A stretch of DNA of 20,259 nt, taken from positions 1-20,259 of the forward strand of contig CAYGID010000039.1 in NCBI GenBank assembly GCA_964349835.1, read 5' to 3'. A program made the translations under genes and the position numbers. The notes under the pieces are model-generated. The model was not told the DNA's origin, ran no database searches, and saw only the letters and a program-made list of their open reading frames with translations. Positions 6,910-14,504 of the stretch are shown here, piece by piece. This stretch comes from JAQVSH01 sp964349835 (lineage in GTDB: Bacteria > Bacteroidota > Bacteroidia > Bacteroidales > UBA4181). Numbering within the stretch: position 1 is the first letter of the stretch; each line of letters begins with the position of its first letter.

Positions 6910-8931
6910 TCAGGGTTGATGCAAAAAGAGCTCCTTATACCGTTTCTCTAACCGATACATCTCGTCGCGAAGTCTGGCAGCCTCAAGAAATTCGAGCTCT
7001 TTGGCTGCCCGATGCATCTCACGCTTTGTGACCGCAATCGCCTTCTCGAGGGCAGCGCGTGAACTGTATTCCGCTTCAACATCGGCCGCCTGGTATACTT
7101 TGTAAGCCTCCTCCTTCTCAACACGCTTGGTTTGGGTCCGGTCGCCCATAATGGAAGTAAGGGCCTTTTCTATCTGGCGGGGCTCAATGCCATGCGTTTG
7201 GTTGTACTCCGTTTGACGGCGACGACGTCTGGATGTCTCCTGTATGGTCTGCGCCATACTGTCGGTAATCCGATCGGCATACATAATCACCTTGCCATTA
7301 ATGTTTCGGGCTGCACGACCTGCCGTTTGAGTCAGCGCCCTCGAAGAACGAAGGAACCCCTCCTTGTCGGCATCCAGAATAGCCACCAACGACACCTCGG
7401 GCAGATCGAGCCCTTCGCGGAGAAGATTGACCCCCACCAGCACATCGAAACTCCCGGCTCTCAAATCCTCCATAATGGTTACCCGATCAAGGGTCTCGAC
7501 ATCCGAATGAATATAGCGCGCCCTCACAGAGACCTTCGCAAAATAGTCGGTAAGCTCCTCGGCCATTTTTTTTGTCAGAGTGGTCACCAGCACGCGCTCA
7601 TTCCTGCGCGCACGTTCCAGCACATTTTCTACCAGGTCGTCAATCTGGCGGAGTGAAGGCCTCACCTCAATTTCGGGATCAAGAAGCCCGGTAGGGCGAA
7701 TCAGCTGTTCAACCACCACCCCTTCCGAACGGGCCAGCTCATAATCGGCAGGTGTTGCACTCACGTAGATGGTTTGACCCACCACCCCCTCAAACTCCGA
7801 AAAGGTGAGTGGCCGATTATCTATAGCCGCAGGGAGGCGAAATCCAAACTCCACCAGATTTTGCTTTCTGGAATGGTCGCCACCAAACATGGCCCGAATC
7901 TGCGGAAGGGTTACATGGCTCTCATCAATAATCGTTACAAAATCCGAAGGAAAATAGTCGAGCAAACAGAAGGGCCGCGAACCCGGGGCTCTTTCGTCGA
8001 AGTAGCGCGAATAGTTTTCGATGCCCGAACAGTACCCCAACTCTCGTATCATCTCCAGATCGTATTCTACCCTCTCCTTCAATCGTTTGGCCTCCAGATA
8101 TTTTCCTATCTCCTTAAAGTAAGCCACCTGCGCCATCATGTCGTCCTGGATCTCTCGAATGGCCTTTTGAATACGCTCCTGAGTAGTCACAAAGATGTTG
8201 GCCGGATAGATCTTCACCTGATCGAAAGCCTCTATCTTCCGACCCGTCAGAGGATCGAAAGAGTAAATCTCTTCAATCTCATCATCCCAGAAGAGCACCC
8301 GGAAGGCATAATCCTCATAAGCCAGAAAAACATCTACCGTATCGCCTTTCACCCGGAAGGTGCCGCGCTTGAACTCAATTTCGTTGCGATGATAGAGCGC
8401 TTCCACCAGTTGGTGAAGCAGCTTGTTGCGGCTCAATTTATCTCCTTTATGCAGCGAGGTGGTCTTTTCGTGGAAATCTACGGGATTCCCAATGCCATAG
8501 AGGCAGGATACCGACGAAACCACAATGATGTCGCGCCGCCCCGAAAGAAGAGAGGAGGTAACGCTCAGGCGCAACTTCTCAATCTCTTCGTTAATCGACA
8601 AATCTTTCTCAATGTAGGTGTCCGAAACCGGAAGGTAGGCTTCGGGCTGATAGTAATCGTAATACGACACAAAATACTCTACCGCATTCTCGGGGAAAAA
8701 CTGTTTGAACTCTCCGTACAACTGGGCAGCGAGGGTTTTGTTGTGGCTCAGCACCAGTGCCGGCCTACCCACCTGCTGCAACACATTGGCAATGGTAAAG
8801 GTCTTGCCCGATCCGGTGACCCCAAGGAGTGTTTGCGCAGGTTCTCCTTCGCCCAGGCCACGTACCAGCTGCGAAATGGCCTCGGGTTGGTCGCCGCTGG
8901 GAGAAAAGCCCGATACAAGTTTCAATTCCAT
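6910..8931 (-). CDS. uvrB: Excinuclease ABC subunit B
   Basis: 673 residues, normal for UvrB, the helicase-like damage-verifying subunit of nucleotide excision repair that hands DNA to UvrC. It shows Walker A GVTGSGKT (37-44), the strand-separating beta-hairpin start YDYYQPEAY (91-99), Walker B DESH (336-339), helicase motif VI TQTAGRAARNINGKVIMYAD and the C-terminal UVR motif ELEFLEAARLRDEMYRLE for UvrC contact. It begins 3 bases after the polA stop, so it is almost certainly in the same transcript, joining damage excision to gap filling. No LexA-like operator was looked for beyond simple inspection; none was evident. Confidence 0.97.
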   Translation of the reverse strand: MELKLVSGFSPSGDQPEAISQLVRGLGEGEPAQTLLGVTGSGKTFTIANVLQQVGRPALVLSHNKTLAAQLYGEFKQFFPENAVEYFVSYYDYYQPEAYLPVSDTYIEKDLSINEEIEKLRLSVTSSLLSGRRDIIVVSSVSCLYGIGNPVDFHEKTTSLHKGDKLSRNKLLHQLVEALYHRNEIEFKRGTFRVKGDTVDVFLAYEDYAFRVLFWDDEIEEIYSFDPLTGRKIEAFDQVKIYPANIFVTTQERIQKAIREIQDDMMAQVAYFKEIGKYLEAKRLKERVEYDLEMIRELGYCSGIENYSRYFDERAPGSRPFCLLDYFPSDFVTIIDESHVTLPQIRAMFGGDHSRKQNLVEFGFRLPAAIDNRPLTFSEFEGVVGQTIYVSATPADYELARSEGVVVEQLIRPTGLLDPEIEVRPSLRQIDDLVENVLERARRNERVLVTTLTKKMAEELTDYFAKVSVRARYIHSDVETLDRVTIMEDLRAGSFDVLVGVNLLREGLDLPEVSLVAILDADKEGFLRSSRALTQTAGRAARNINGKVIMYADRITDSMAQTIQETSRRRRRQTEYNQTHGIEPRQIEKALTSIMGDRTQTKRVEKEEAYKVYQAADVEAEYSSRAALEKAIAVTKREMHRAAKELEFLEAARLRDEMYRLEKRYKELFLHQP

Positions 8932-8934
8932 AAC

Positions 8935-11847
8935 TTAATGTGCTTCAAGCCAGTTTATACCGCTTCCGATCTCCACCAAAAGAGGCACTTTCAACGGATA
9001 AACCTGTTCCATCTCCTGTTTTATGATTTGCTCTACCCGCTCCTTCTCTTCGATAGGCACATCAAAGAGTAACTCATCGTGAACCTGGAGAATCATTTTT
9101 GCCCTGAGTTTCTCCTCTCTAAGACGATCCCAGATGCGGATCATTGCCATTTTGATAAGGTCGGCGGCCGACCCCTGGATGGGTGCATTAATGGCGTTGC
9201 GCTCGGCCATGCCCCGAAGATTACTGTTGCGGGAGTGTATTTCGGAGATATACCTCCGTCTGCCGAAAAGGGTCTCCACAAATCCCCTCCTTTGAGCCGA
9301 CTCCACGGCCTCCCTCATGTAGCGCTGAACCTGCGGATAGATTCTGAAATAGCCGCTAATGAGCGCTTGCGCCTCCCCTCTCGGAATCCGAAGCCTCTGC
9401 GCCAACCCGAATCCCGAAATCCCGTAAATAATACCGAAGTTGGCCGTCTTGGCCTGACGGCGCATATCGCGAGTCACCTCCTGCAGCGAAACATTAAAGA
9501 TTTTTGCAGCGGTCGAAGCATGAATGTCCTCTTGATTCAAAAAGGCCTTAATCATATTCTCGTCGCCACTAATGTGAGCCATCAAGCGAAGTTCCACCTG
9601 AGAGTAGTCGGCCGAAAGCAGAATGTGGGCGGCGTCGCGGGCTACAAAGGCCTTTCGCAACGCTCTGCCTCTCTCCTCCCGAATGGGAATATTTTGCAGA
9701 TTCGGGTCGGTCGAACTGAGCCTGCCGGTTGAGGTGACCGCTTGGTTAAAACTGGTATGAATGCGGCCCGTAACCGGGTGTACCAGTTTGGGCAAGGCAT
9801 CGGCATAGGTAGATAGCAGCTTCTTCAAGCCCCGATACTCCAATATCAGGTCAATTATCGGATGAAGGTCGGTCATCCCCTGGAGCACCTCCTCGCTGGT
9901 GGAGTACTGCTTGGTTTTTGTCTTTTTGGGCGAATCCGAAATTTTGAGTTGTTCAAACAGCACCATCCCCATCTGCTGAGGTGAGGAGATATTGAACTCC
10001 ATTCCGGCTTCTTTGAAAATCTGCGACTCCAACGCTATAAGATCGGCACGCAAGTCATCAGCAAATGCCGCCATAGCAGAGATATCGAGCCTGACCCCTT
10101 CGGTTTCCATGTCGGAGAGTACTCTCGCCAGCGGCATTTCGATGCGTGTGGCAATCTCGAGCAGCGACTCCTCTTGCAACCTCTCCTTCAGGAGCCTGTA
10201 AAGACGGTAGGTTACGTCGGCATCCTCTCCGGCGTATTCGGCCACCTTATCGATGTCGACATCACGCATGCTGCGCTGCCCCTTGCCCTTCTCCCCAATC
10301 AGTGTCTCTATGGGAATAGGGGCGTAGTGCAGGTATTTTTCGGCCAGGAATTGCATATTATGTCGTTGCTCCGGATGCAACAGATAGTGCGCCAGCATGG
10401 TATCGAACAACTCTCCCTTTACCTCAATTCCATATCGCAACAACACCGAGAGGTCGTACTTCACGTTCTGACCCACCTTCCGAATCGATTCATTCTCGAA
10501 AAGGGGTCTGAGTCTTTCGGCCAAAGCCTGCGCCTTCTCTCTATCTGCAGGAAAAGGGAGGTAAGAGGCCTTTCCCTCTTCGCACGAAAAAGAGATCCCC
10601 ACAAGTGCAGCATCTAAAGGATTGAGCGAGGTTGTCTCCGTGTCGAATACAAATTCGTCGAGCCGCGAAAGTTGTTCAATCAGGTTGATCAGCTGCGGCT
10701 CGGTCGAAAGGCATTCGTACTGGTGCGCCACGTCGGCAAGCGACTTCAAGGGTACAAGCGCTCCGGAATCCTCCTGCACAGGGTCGCCCGAACCAGCCGG
10801 CCGAGAGAACCCCGAAGAGAAGAGCGAATACTGACCATTGAAGGGTTTATCAGATGGAATATCAACAGATTGAGATCCTACTGCTTGGCGTTCGTTTGGT
10901 TGAGTTTCGTTTAGTTGAGTTTCGTATGGTTGACTTATGATTGGCGTGGCCTCCATACCAGAGCGGCCCCTTCTTGCCTCAACCTTTCTGCGCAAATCGC
11001 GGAACTGCAGCCTGCCAAAGAGTTCGAACAACTTATCATAATCGGGCTCTTCATACAAAAAGAGATTCTCATCGTGCGGCAAGGGAACCTCCGTGCAGAT
11101 CCGGGCCAACTGTTTAGAGAGGAAAACGCGGTCGCGACTCTTTATGAGTTTCTCTCTCAATTTTTCTGAAACCTCCTCCAGATGGTCGTATAGGTTCTCA
11201 ACACTTCCGAACTCCTGCACCAGTTTTAAGGCACCCTTCTCTCCAATCCCAAAGGCTCCGGGAATATTGTCGGAGGCATCGCCCATCAGTGCGAGCACAT
11301 CTACAAACTGAAGTGGCGAAGTCAGCCCCATCGACGCGCATACCTGTTCGGGACCCAGAATTTCGGGACCATTGCCCGACTTGGCAGGTTTATACATAAA
11401 CACGCGCTCGTCTACCAGCTGCATATAGTCCTTGTCGGGAGTCACCATATAAACCCCATAACCCTTTCGAGAGGCGTTGCGCGCAAAGGTCCCGATGATA
11501 TCGTCGGCTTCGAATAGCGGGCACTGCAAAACAGGAATCCGATAGGCCTCCAACACCTGCTTAATCACCGGAACCGCCTGCTTAATATCTTCGGGCGTTT
11601 CCTGTCGGTTTGCTTTGTATTCTGCATACAACTTGTGTCGAAAAGTGGGCCCCGAACCGTCGAATGCCACGCCTATATGGGTAGGTTTCAACTTTGCGAA
11701 GACCTCCTCCAATGCATTTACAAAGCCCAATACCGGTGAGGTGTTCATCCCCTCGGCATTGAACATGGGATTTCGAATAAATGCATAGTAAGCGCGGTAA
11801 ATCAATGCATACGCATCAATAAGCACCAGTTTTTTCTCGGGGAGCAT
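8935..11847 (-). CDS. polA: DNA polymerase I
   Basis: 970 residues with three domains. The 5'-3' exonuclease (1-290) has LVLIDAYALIYRA, DADDI-like FEADDIIG and the helix-three-turn GDASDNIPG (189-197). The 3'-5' proofreading domain (about 380-560) keeps its acidic residues: DTET (402-405), NVKYD (461-465) and YAGED (538-542), so proofreading should be active. The family A polymerase domain has motif A SADYSQVELRL (Asp747), motif B RRQAKTANFGIIYG and motif C QVHDE (921-925). The start at 11847 (MLPEKK) is chosen because a 39-residue upstream extension would cross the promoter and the terminator of the next gene and is not family-like. The linker at 290-370 is low complexity and holds a 15-bp tandem repeat. 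It is first in the polA-uvrB operon. Confidence 0.97.
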   Translation of the reverse strand: MLPEKKLVLIDAYALIYRAYYAFIRNPMFNAEGMNTSPVLGFVNALEEVFAKLKPTHIGVAFDGSGPTFRHKLYAEYKANRQETPEDIKQAVPVIKQVLEAYRIPVLQCPLFEADDIIGTFARNASRKGYGVYMVTPDKDYMQLVDERVFMYKPAKSGNGPEILGPEQVCASMGLTSPLQFVDVLALMGDASDNIPGAFGIGEKGALKLVQEFGSVENLYDHLEEVSEKLREKLIKSRDRVFLSKQLARICTEVPLPHDENLFLYEEPDYDKLFELFGRLQFRDLRRKVEARRGRSGMEATPIISQPYETQLNETQPNERQAVGSQSVDIPSDKPFNGQYSLFSSGFSRPAGSGDPVQEDSGALVPLKSLADVAHQYECLSTEPQLINLIEQLSRLDEFVFDTETTSLNPLDAALVGISFSCEEGKASYLPFPADREKAQALAERLRPLFENESIRKVGQNVKYDLSVLLRYGIEVKGELFDTMLAHYLLHPEQRHNMQFLAEKYLHYAPIPIETLIGEKGKGQRSMRDVDIDKVAEYAGEDADVTYRLYRLLKERLQEESLLEIATRIEMPLARVLSDMETEGVRLDISAMAAFADDLRADLIALESQIFKEAGMEFNISSPQQMGMVLFEQLKISDSPKKTKTKQYSTSEEVLQGMTDLHPIIDLILEYRGLKKLLSTYADALPKLVHPVTGRIHTSFNQAVTSTGRLSSTDPNLQNIPIREERGRALRKAFVARDAAHILLSADYSQVELRLMAHISGDENMIKAFLNQEDIHASTAAKIFNVSLQEVTRDMRRQAKTANFGIIYGISGFGLAQRLRIPRGEAQALISGYFRIYPQVQRYMREAVESAQRRGFVETLFGRRRYISEIHSRNSNLRGMAERNAINAPIQGSAADLIKMAMIRIWDRLREEKLRAKMILQVHDELLFDVPIEEKERVEQIIKQEMEQVYPLKVPLLVEIGSGINWLEAH
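10891..10935. repeat. Three in-frame 15-bp tandem repeats inside polA
   Basis: Units TTCGTTTGGTTGAGT, TTCGTTTAGTTGAGT and TTCGTATGGTTGACT lie end to end. On the coding strand they encode SQPYE, TQLNE and TQPNE (residues 305-319) in the flexible linker between the 5'-3' exonuclease and proofreading domains. The unit length keeps frame, so copy number can vary without breaking the gene. Confidence 0.85.
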
Positions 11848-11861
11848 ACACGGAAGTTTAG

Positions 11862-11884
11862 CAAAAGTACCGGAACCAAAGGTA
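11862..11884 (-). promoter_or_regulatory. Candidate polA promoter (two overlapping -7 elements)
   Basis: On the minus strand TACCTTTG (11884 to 11877) and TACTTTTG (11869 to 11862) both match TAnnTTTG. The outer one gives a more usual leader before the ATG at 11847. No TTTG is present at the -33 distance, where the upstream gene's terminator stem lies instead. Confidence 0.45.
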
Positions 11885-11889
11885 CAATA

Positions 11890-11927
11890 AAAATGGGGCG
11901 GCCAGATAAAACCAGCCGCCCCATTTT
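11890..11927 (-). terminator. Intrinsic terminator of the Spy/CpxP-like gene
   Basis: GGGGCGGC (11895-11902) pairs with GCCGCCCC (11915-11922), extended by five A-T pairs to a 13-bp stem with a 12-base loop. Flanking A and T tracts make it able to work in either direction. It lies about 57 bases after the stop of the exported small protein and just before the polA promoter. Confidence 0.82.
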
Positions 11928-11983
11928 GTTTCAGGCATACGGAGAGGGGAACTCCCGCATGCAAAAGATTGGGTTTACCTCAA

Positions 11984-12514
11984 CTACCTGGGGCCACCAC
12001 CTTGGGCACCACCTTGCGGACGACCCTGGCCACCGCCCTGAGGACCACCCATTCCACCCTGAGGACCACCCATGCCGCCCATACCGCGCTGACCGCGCTG
12101 AGTTTCCTGCCATTTGGTGTACTTGGTAAACTGTTCGGGGGTCAATACCTCTTTAACCTTAGCCGTTTGAGCAGCTCTCGATTTTTCCATATCGGCGCGC
12201 ATCTTTTCACGGTCAACATCCTGACCCTGTCCTTGCATTGATTCCATCATCTTACGCTGTGCGGCTGCATTGTCGGTAAGAACCGTGGTCAATTTGGCCT
12301 TCTGCGTAGCATTGAGGGTAAGTTCTTTCTCCAACGTGGTAACCTGCTGTTTGATGCGCTCTTCCGCCGTCAGACGAGCCTGTTGTCCGGGTTGAGCCTG
12401 ACCAGCCTGAGCGGGACGAGCCGCGCCATTACCAATCGGTCTTGCGGTTTGAGCCGACATAAAGGCGGTGCTAACAAACAACGACAACAGTAAACACGAT
12501 AACAATTTCTTCAT
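11984..12514 (-). CDS. Exported Spy/CpxP-like (LTxxQ) protein with Gly-rich tail
   Basis: 176 residues. A signal peptide covers 1-22 (cleavage after MSAQ or nearby). It is followed by an Ala/Gln/Pro-rich segment (23-48), a helical core (49-136) and a Gly/Gln/Met-rich tail (140-176) made of GMGGPQG-type repeats. The core has ELTLNATQKAKL (64-75) and LTPEQF (124-129), the paired LTxxQ-type motifs of periplasmic Spy/CpxP-like proteins, which in enterobacteria act as chaperones or envelope-stress feedback proteins. The role here is inferred by analogy. It is monocistronic: its own strong Shine-Dalgarno upstream and a terminator downstream. High expression is suggested by the RBS, unusual for this phylum. 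The Gly-rich tail is unlike enterobacterial Spy and could be a self-association or surface-contact region. Confidence 0.75.
   Translation of the reverse strand: MKKLLSCLLLSLFVSTAFMSAQTARPIGNGAARPAQAGQAQPGQQARLTAEERIKQQVTTLEKELTLNATQKAKLTTVLTDNAAAQRKMMESMQGQGQDVDREKMRADMEKSRAAQTAKVKEVLTPEQFTKYTKWQETQRGQRGMGGMGGPQGGMGGPQGGGQGRPQGGAQGGGPR
12036..12077. repeat. Two 21-bp tandem repeats in the Gly-rich tail
   Basis: Bases 12036-12056 and 12057-12077 are 21-bp copies differing at two positions; each encodes a GMGGPQG-type heptad. A 9-bp direct repeat (ACCGCGCTG twice, 12083-12100) lies beside it. Both preserve reading frame. Confidence 0.8.
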
Positions 12515-12520
12515 TTTTGT

Positions 12521-12528
12521 TCCTCCTT
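12521..12528 (-). promoter_or_regulatory. Strong Shine-Dalgarno of the Spy/CpxP-like gene
   Basis: On the minus strand AAGGAGGA stands 6 bases before the ATG at 12514. Near-perfect anti-SD complementarity is rare in Bacteroidota genes and is not seen at the other starts in this window. It supports this start and suggests high translation. Confidence 0.75.
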
Positions 12529-12555
12529 AAAAAATAATTAATTAGTAACATACCT

Positions 12556-12571
12556 TTTCCCATAGGGGAAA
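12556..12571. promoter_or_regulatory. Perfect dyad upstream of the Spy/CpxP-like gene
   Basis: TTTCCC (12556-12561) and GGGAAA (12566-12571) form a 6-bp inverted repeat with a 4-base spacer, about 42 bases before the start codon. It may be an operator or a leader hairpin. No TAnnTTTG box serves this gene, so an alternative sigma factor or activator is possible; this is speculative. Confidence 0.35.
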
Positions 12572-12668
12572 TCATAAGGTAAGACCGCATCGGTAAACGA
12601 AGGTTTAAAGAATAGAAGAAAAAAGATGGACGATTACGGAAAAAAAGTCCGAATAAAAAAGGAACATC

Positions 12669-12676
12669 TATCTTTG
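12669..12676 (+). promoter_or_regulatory. Candidate coaD -7 element
   Basis: TATCTTTG matches TAnnTTTG and lies 33 bases before the coaD ATG. No -33 TTTG is found upstream, where the sequence is A-rich. Confidence 0.45.
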
Positions 12677-12709
12677 GCAAGGATTCGGACTCTTTAACCT
12701 TTGCCTGTC

Positions 12710-13207
12710 ATGAATATTGCACTTTTCCCCGGCTCTTTCGACCCTTTTACCATTGGGCACGCCTCGATTGTTGATAGAGCCCTTCCGTTATTCGATCGGA
12801 TTGTGATTGGCATTGGTACCAATACCACGAAGTCGGGATTTTTTTCGCCCGAAGCGAGAGTGTCGATGATTCAAAAACTCTATGCATCGACCCCGGCGGT
12901 AGAGATCATTGCTTACAGCGATTTAACAGTTACTTTCTGTCGCAAAATCGGGGCTCGCTATATGTTGAGGGGGTTGCGAACCGCCCTCGATTTTGAATAC
13001 GAGCGGTCGATTGCTCTCGTGAATCAGGTGATGCTTCCCGAAGTAGAGACTGTTTTTATGCTCACCTTGCCCGAACATTCAGCCATCAACTCTTCGCTGG
13101 TGAGGGAGGTTCTTAAGTACGGAGGCGATGTAACGAAATTTGTTCCCGCTGCAATGGAGATTGCTAACTACATTAATAAAGGAAGCGATCGTAAGGATAA
13201 CGGGTAG
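12710..13207 (+). CDS. coaD: Phosphopantetheine adenylyltransferase
   Basis: 165 residues; transfers AMP from ATP to 4'-phosphopantetheine, the penultimate step of coenzyme A synthesis. Motifs are ALFPGSFDPFTIGHASIVDR (4-23, with HxGH-type TIGH), MLRGLRTALDFEYE with the RGLR loop, and the C-terminal SAINSSLVREV that matches the family SSSxVRE block. The ATG at 12710 is preferred to an in-frame TTG three codons earlier. Length agrees with bacterial CoaD. Its last 35 bases overlap the 3' end of convergent hflX. It belongs to the same pathway as panC and panD about 10 kb away but is not linked to them in a transcript. Confidence 0.96.
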   Translation: MNIALFPGSFDPFTIGHASIVDRALPLFDRIVIGIGTNTTKSGFFSPEARVSMIQKLYASTPAVEIIAYSDLTVTFCRKIGARYMLRGLRTALDFEYERSIALVNQVMLPEVETVFMLTLPEHSAINSSLVREVLKYGGDVTKFVPAAMEIANYINKGSDRKDNG

Positions 13208-14369
13208 TATGCACCTGTTTCACCGCTTCGTACAGTTCGCGGCGCAACTGATCAATCTGAAGCCGCTCTTTTGCTGAAATAAAGATGCATGGCGAGTTAT
13301 TACGTGCCATCCAGCTATTTTTCAACTCTTCGAGCGTAAGATTCTCCCGGGTGCGGGGCGTAAGATCATCGAGCGCTTTAGGCTGATAGGTATAGTTGTC
13401 TATTTTATTGAAAACCACATAGGTGGGCTTCTCAGAGGCCTTTAATTCGGCCAGCGTTTGGTTCACTACCGATATTTGCTCTTCGAAGTTTGGGTGCGAA
13501 ATATCCACCACATGAAGCAGAATGTCGGCCTCGCGCACCTCATCGAGCGTCGACTTAAACGACTCTACCAAATGGTGAGGCAGTTTTCGGATAAAGCCCA
13601 CTGTATCGCTCAGCAAGAAAGGGAGATTTTCGAGCACTACCTTTCTGACGGTGGTGTCGACGGTGGCAAATAGCTTGTTTTCGGCAAATAGCTCACTTTT
13701 ACTAAGCAGATTCATCAACGTTGATTTTCCCACATTGGTATAGCCCACCAGCGAAACCCTCACGATGCTTTCGCGATTTTTCCGTTGCAACGACATCTGT
13801 TTGTCAATCCGCAACAGATCCTCTTTCAGCAAGGCAATCTTATCGCGGATAATACGACGGTCGGTCTCGATTTCGGTTTCTCCGGGACCCCTGAGCCCAA
13901 TACCGCCGCGCTGTCGTTCAAGATGGGTCCACATTCGGGTAAGCCGGGGGAGAAGATATTGATACTGCGCAAGTTCAACTTGGGTCTTTGCATGAGCCGT
14001 TTGAGCCCGCCGGGCAAAAATATCGAGAATCAGGCTGGTACGGTCGAGCACCTTCACCTCGAGGGTTTTTTCTATGTTCTTGAGTTGCGATGCCGACAGT
14101 TCGTCGTCGAAAATCACAAGGTCGATTCCATTTGCCGAAACATACTCTCGTATCTCTTCCAGTTTACCGGTTCCAACAAAGGTTCGCGGGTGGGGCTCCT
14201 CCAGTCTTTGCGAAAAGATACGCATGGTGAGGGCACCGGCCGTTTCGGCCAGGAAAGCAAGTTCATTTAAATATTCACGCGTCTCGAAGTCGCTCTGCCG
14301 TGAATTGGAGACTCCCACCAACACAGCTTTTTCCTGAGGTTTTTCGGTAGAAAGGTTATTATTGGCCAT
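13173..14369 (-). CDS. hflX: Ribosome-associated GTPase HflX
   Basis: 398 residues. HflX binds the 50S subunit and splits stalled or stressed ribosomes. The N-terminal domain has the FVGTGKLEEI element (64-73), the coiled-coil linker includes RGGIGLRGPGETEIETDRR (154-172), and the G domain has P-loop GYTNVGKST (209-217), switch II DTVGF (255-259) and NKID (321-324). These are diagnostic of HflX rather than of Obg or Era. The stop overlaps the end of coaD on the opposite strand. A candidate promoter lies near the end of the upstream TonB-family gene, and a stable hairpin stands between it and the start codon. No hfq, hflK or hflC is nearby, unlike in enterobacteria. Confidence 0.96.
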   Translation of the reverse strand: MANNNLSTEKPQEKAVLVGVSNSRQSDFETREYLNELAFLAETAGALTMRIFSQRLEEPHPRTFVGTGKLEEIREYVSANGIDLVIFDDELSASQLKNIEKTLEVKVLDRTSLILDIFARRAQTAHAKTQVELAQYQYLLPRLTRMWTHLERQRGGIGLRGPGETEIETDRRIIRDKIALLKEDLLRIDKQMSLQRKNRESIVRVSLVGYTNVGKSTLMNLLSKSELFAENKLFATVDTTVRKVVLENLPFLLSDTVGFIRKLPHHLVESFKSTLDEVREADILLHVVDISHPNFEEQISVVNQTLAELKASEKPTYVVFNKIDNYTYQPKALDDLTPRTRENLTLEELKNSWMARNNSPCIFISAKERLQIDQLRRELYEAVKQVHTTRYPYDRFLY

Positions 14370-14381
14370 GGAAACGGATAT

Positions 14382-14441
14382 AAAAAGAGTGTCTCAAAAA
14401 GAGGACGGCGCAAGAAACAACGCTGGCCTCCTTTTGAGACA
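14382..14441 (-). terminator. Long hairpin with T-run between tonB-family gene and hflX
   Basis: GTCTCAAAAAGAGG (14391-14404) pairs with CCTCCTTTTGAGAC (14427-14440), 13 of 14 pairs, extended by T14390-A14441, with a 22-base loop. On the minus strand a run of five T follows after three bases (14386-14382). It may end the TonB-family transcript, or, being between a candidate hflX promoter and the hflX ATG 20 bases away, act as a leader attenuator. Confidence 0.6.
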
Positions 14442-14488
14442 TTCCGAAAAACTTACACAAACTGCACGCCTGAGAAAAAAGGTCGTGA

Positions 14489-14496
14489 CAAATATA
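14489..14496 (-). promoter_or_regulatory. Candidate hflX -7 element
   Basis: On the minus strand TATATTTG matches TAnnTTTG just after the TonB-family stop. The best -33 match is a TTG 16 bases upstream inside that gene, so support is partial. It would give a leader of about 110 bases containing the hairpin. Confidence 0.4.
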
Positions 14497-14504
14497 CAGT
14501 AGAA

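Noticed and set aside
7774..9072. Long plus-strand open frame (432 codons) opposite uvrB and the end of polA
   Set aside because: It lies wholly antisense to two certain genes, has no recognisable motif, and is the expected by-product of their codon usage. Similar antisense frames at 1201-1659, 1656-2159, 5411-5998 and 15638-16312 were dropped for the same reason.
11848..11964. 39-residue N-terminal extension of DNA polymerase I
   Set aside because: The extension would cross two -7 elements and a strong terminator hairpin and has no similarity to PolA; the ATG at 11847 gives the normal N-terminus.
12471..12680. 69-codon minus-strand frame upstream of the Spy/CpxP-like gene
   Set aside because: It overlaps that gene's start and strong Shine-Dalgarno, is AT-rich and compositionally like a leader, and has no motif.
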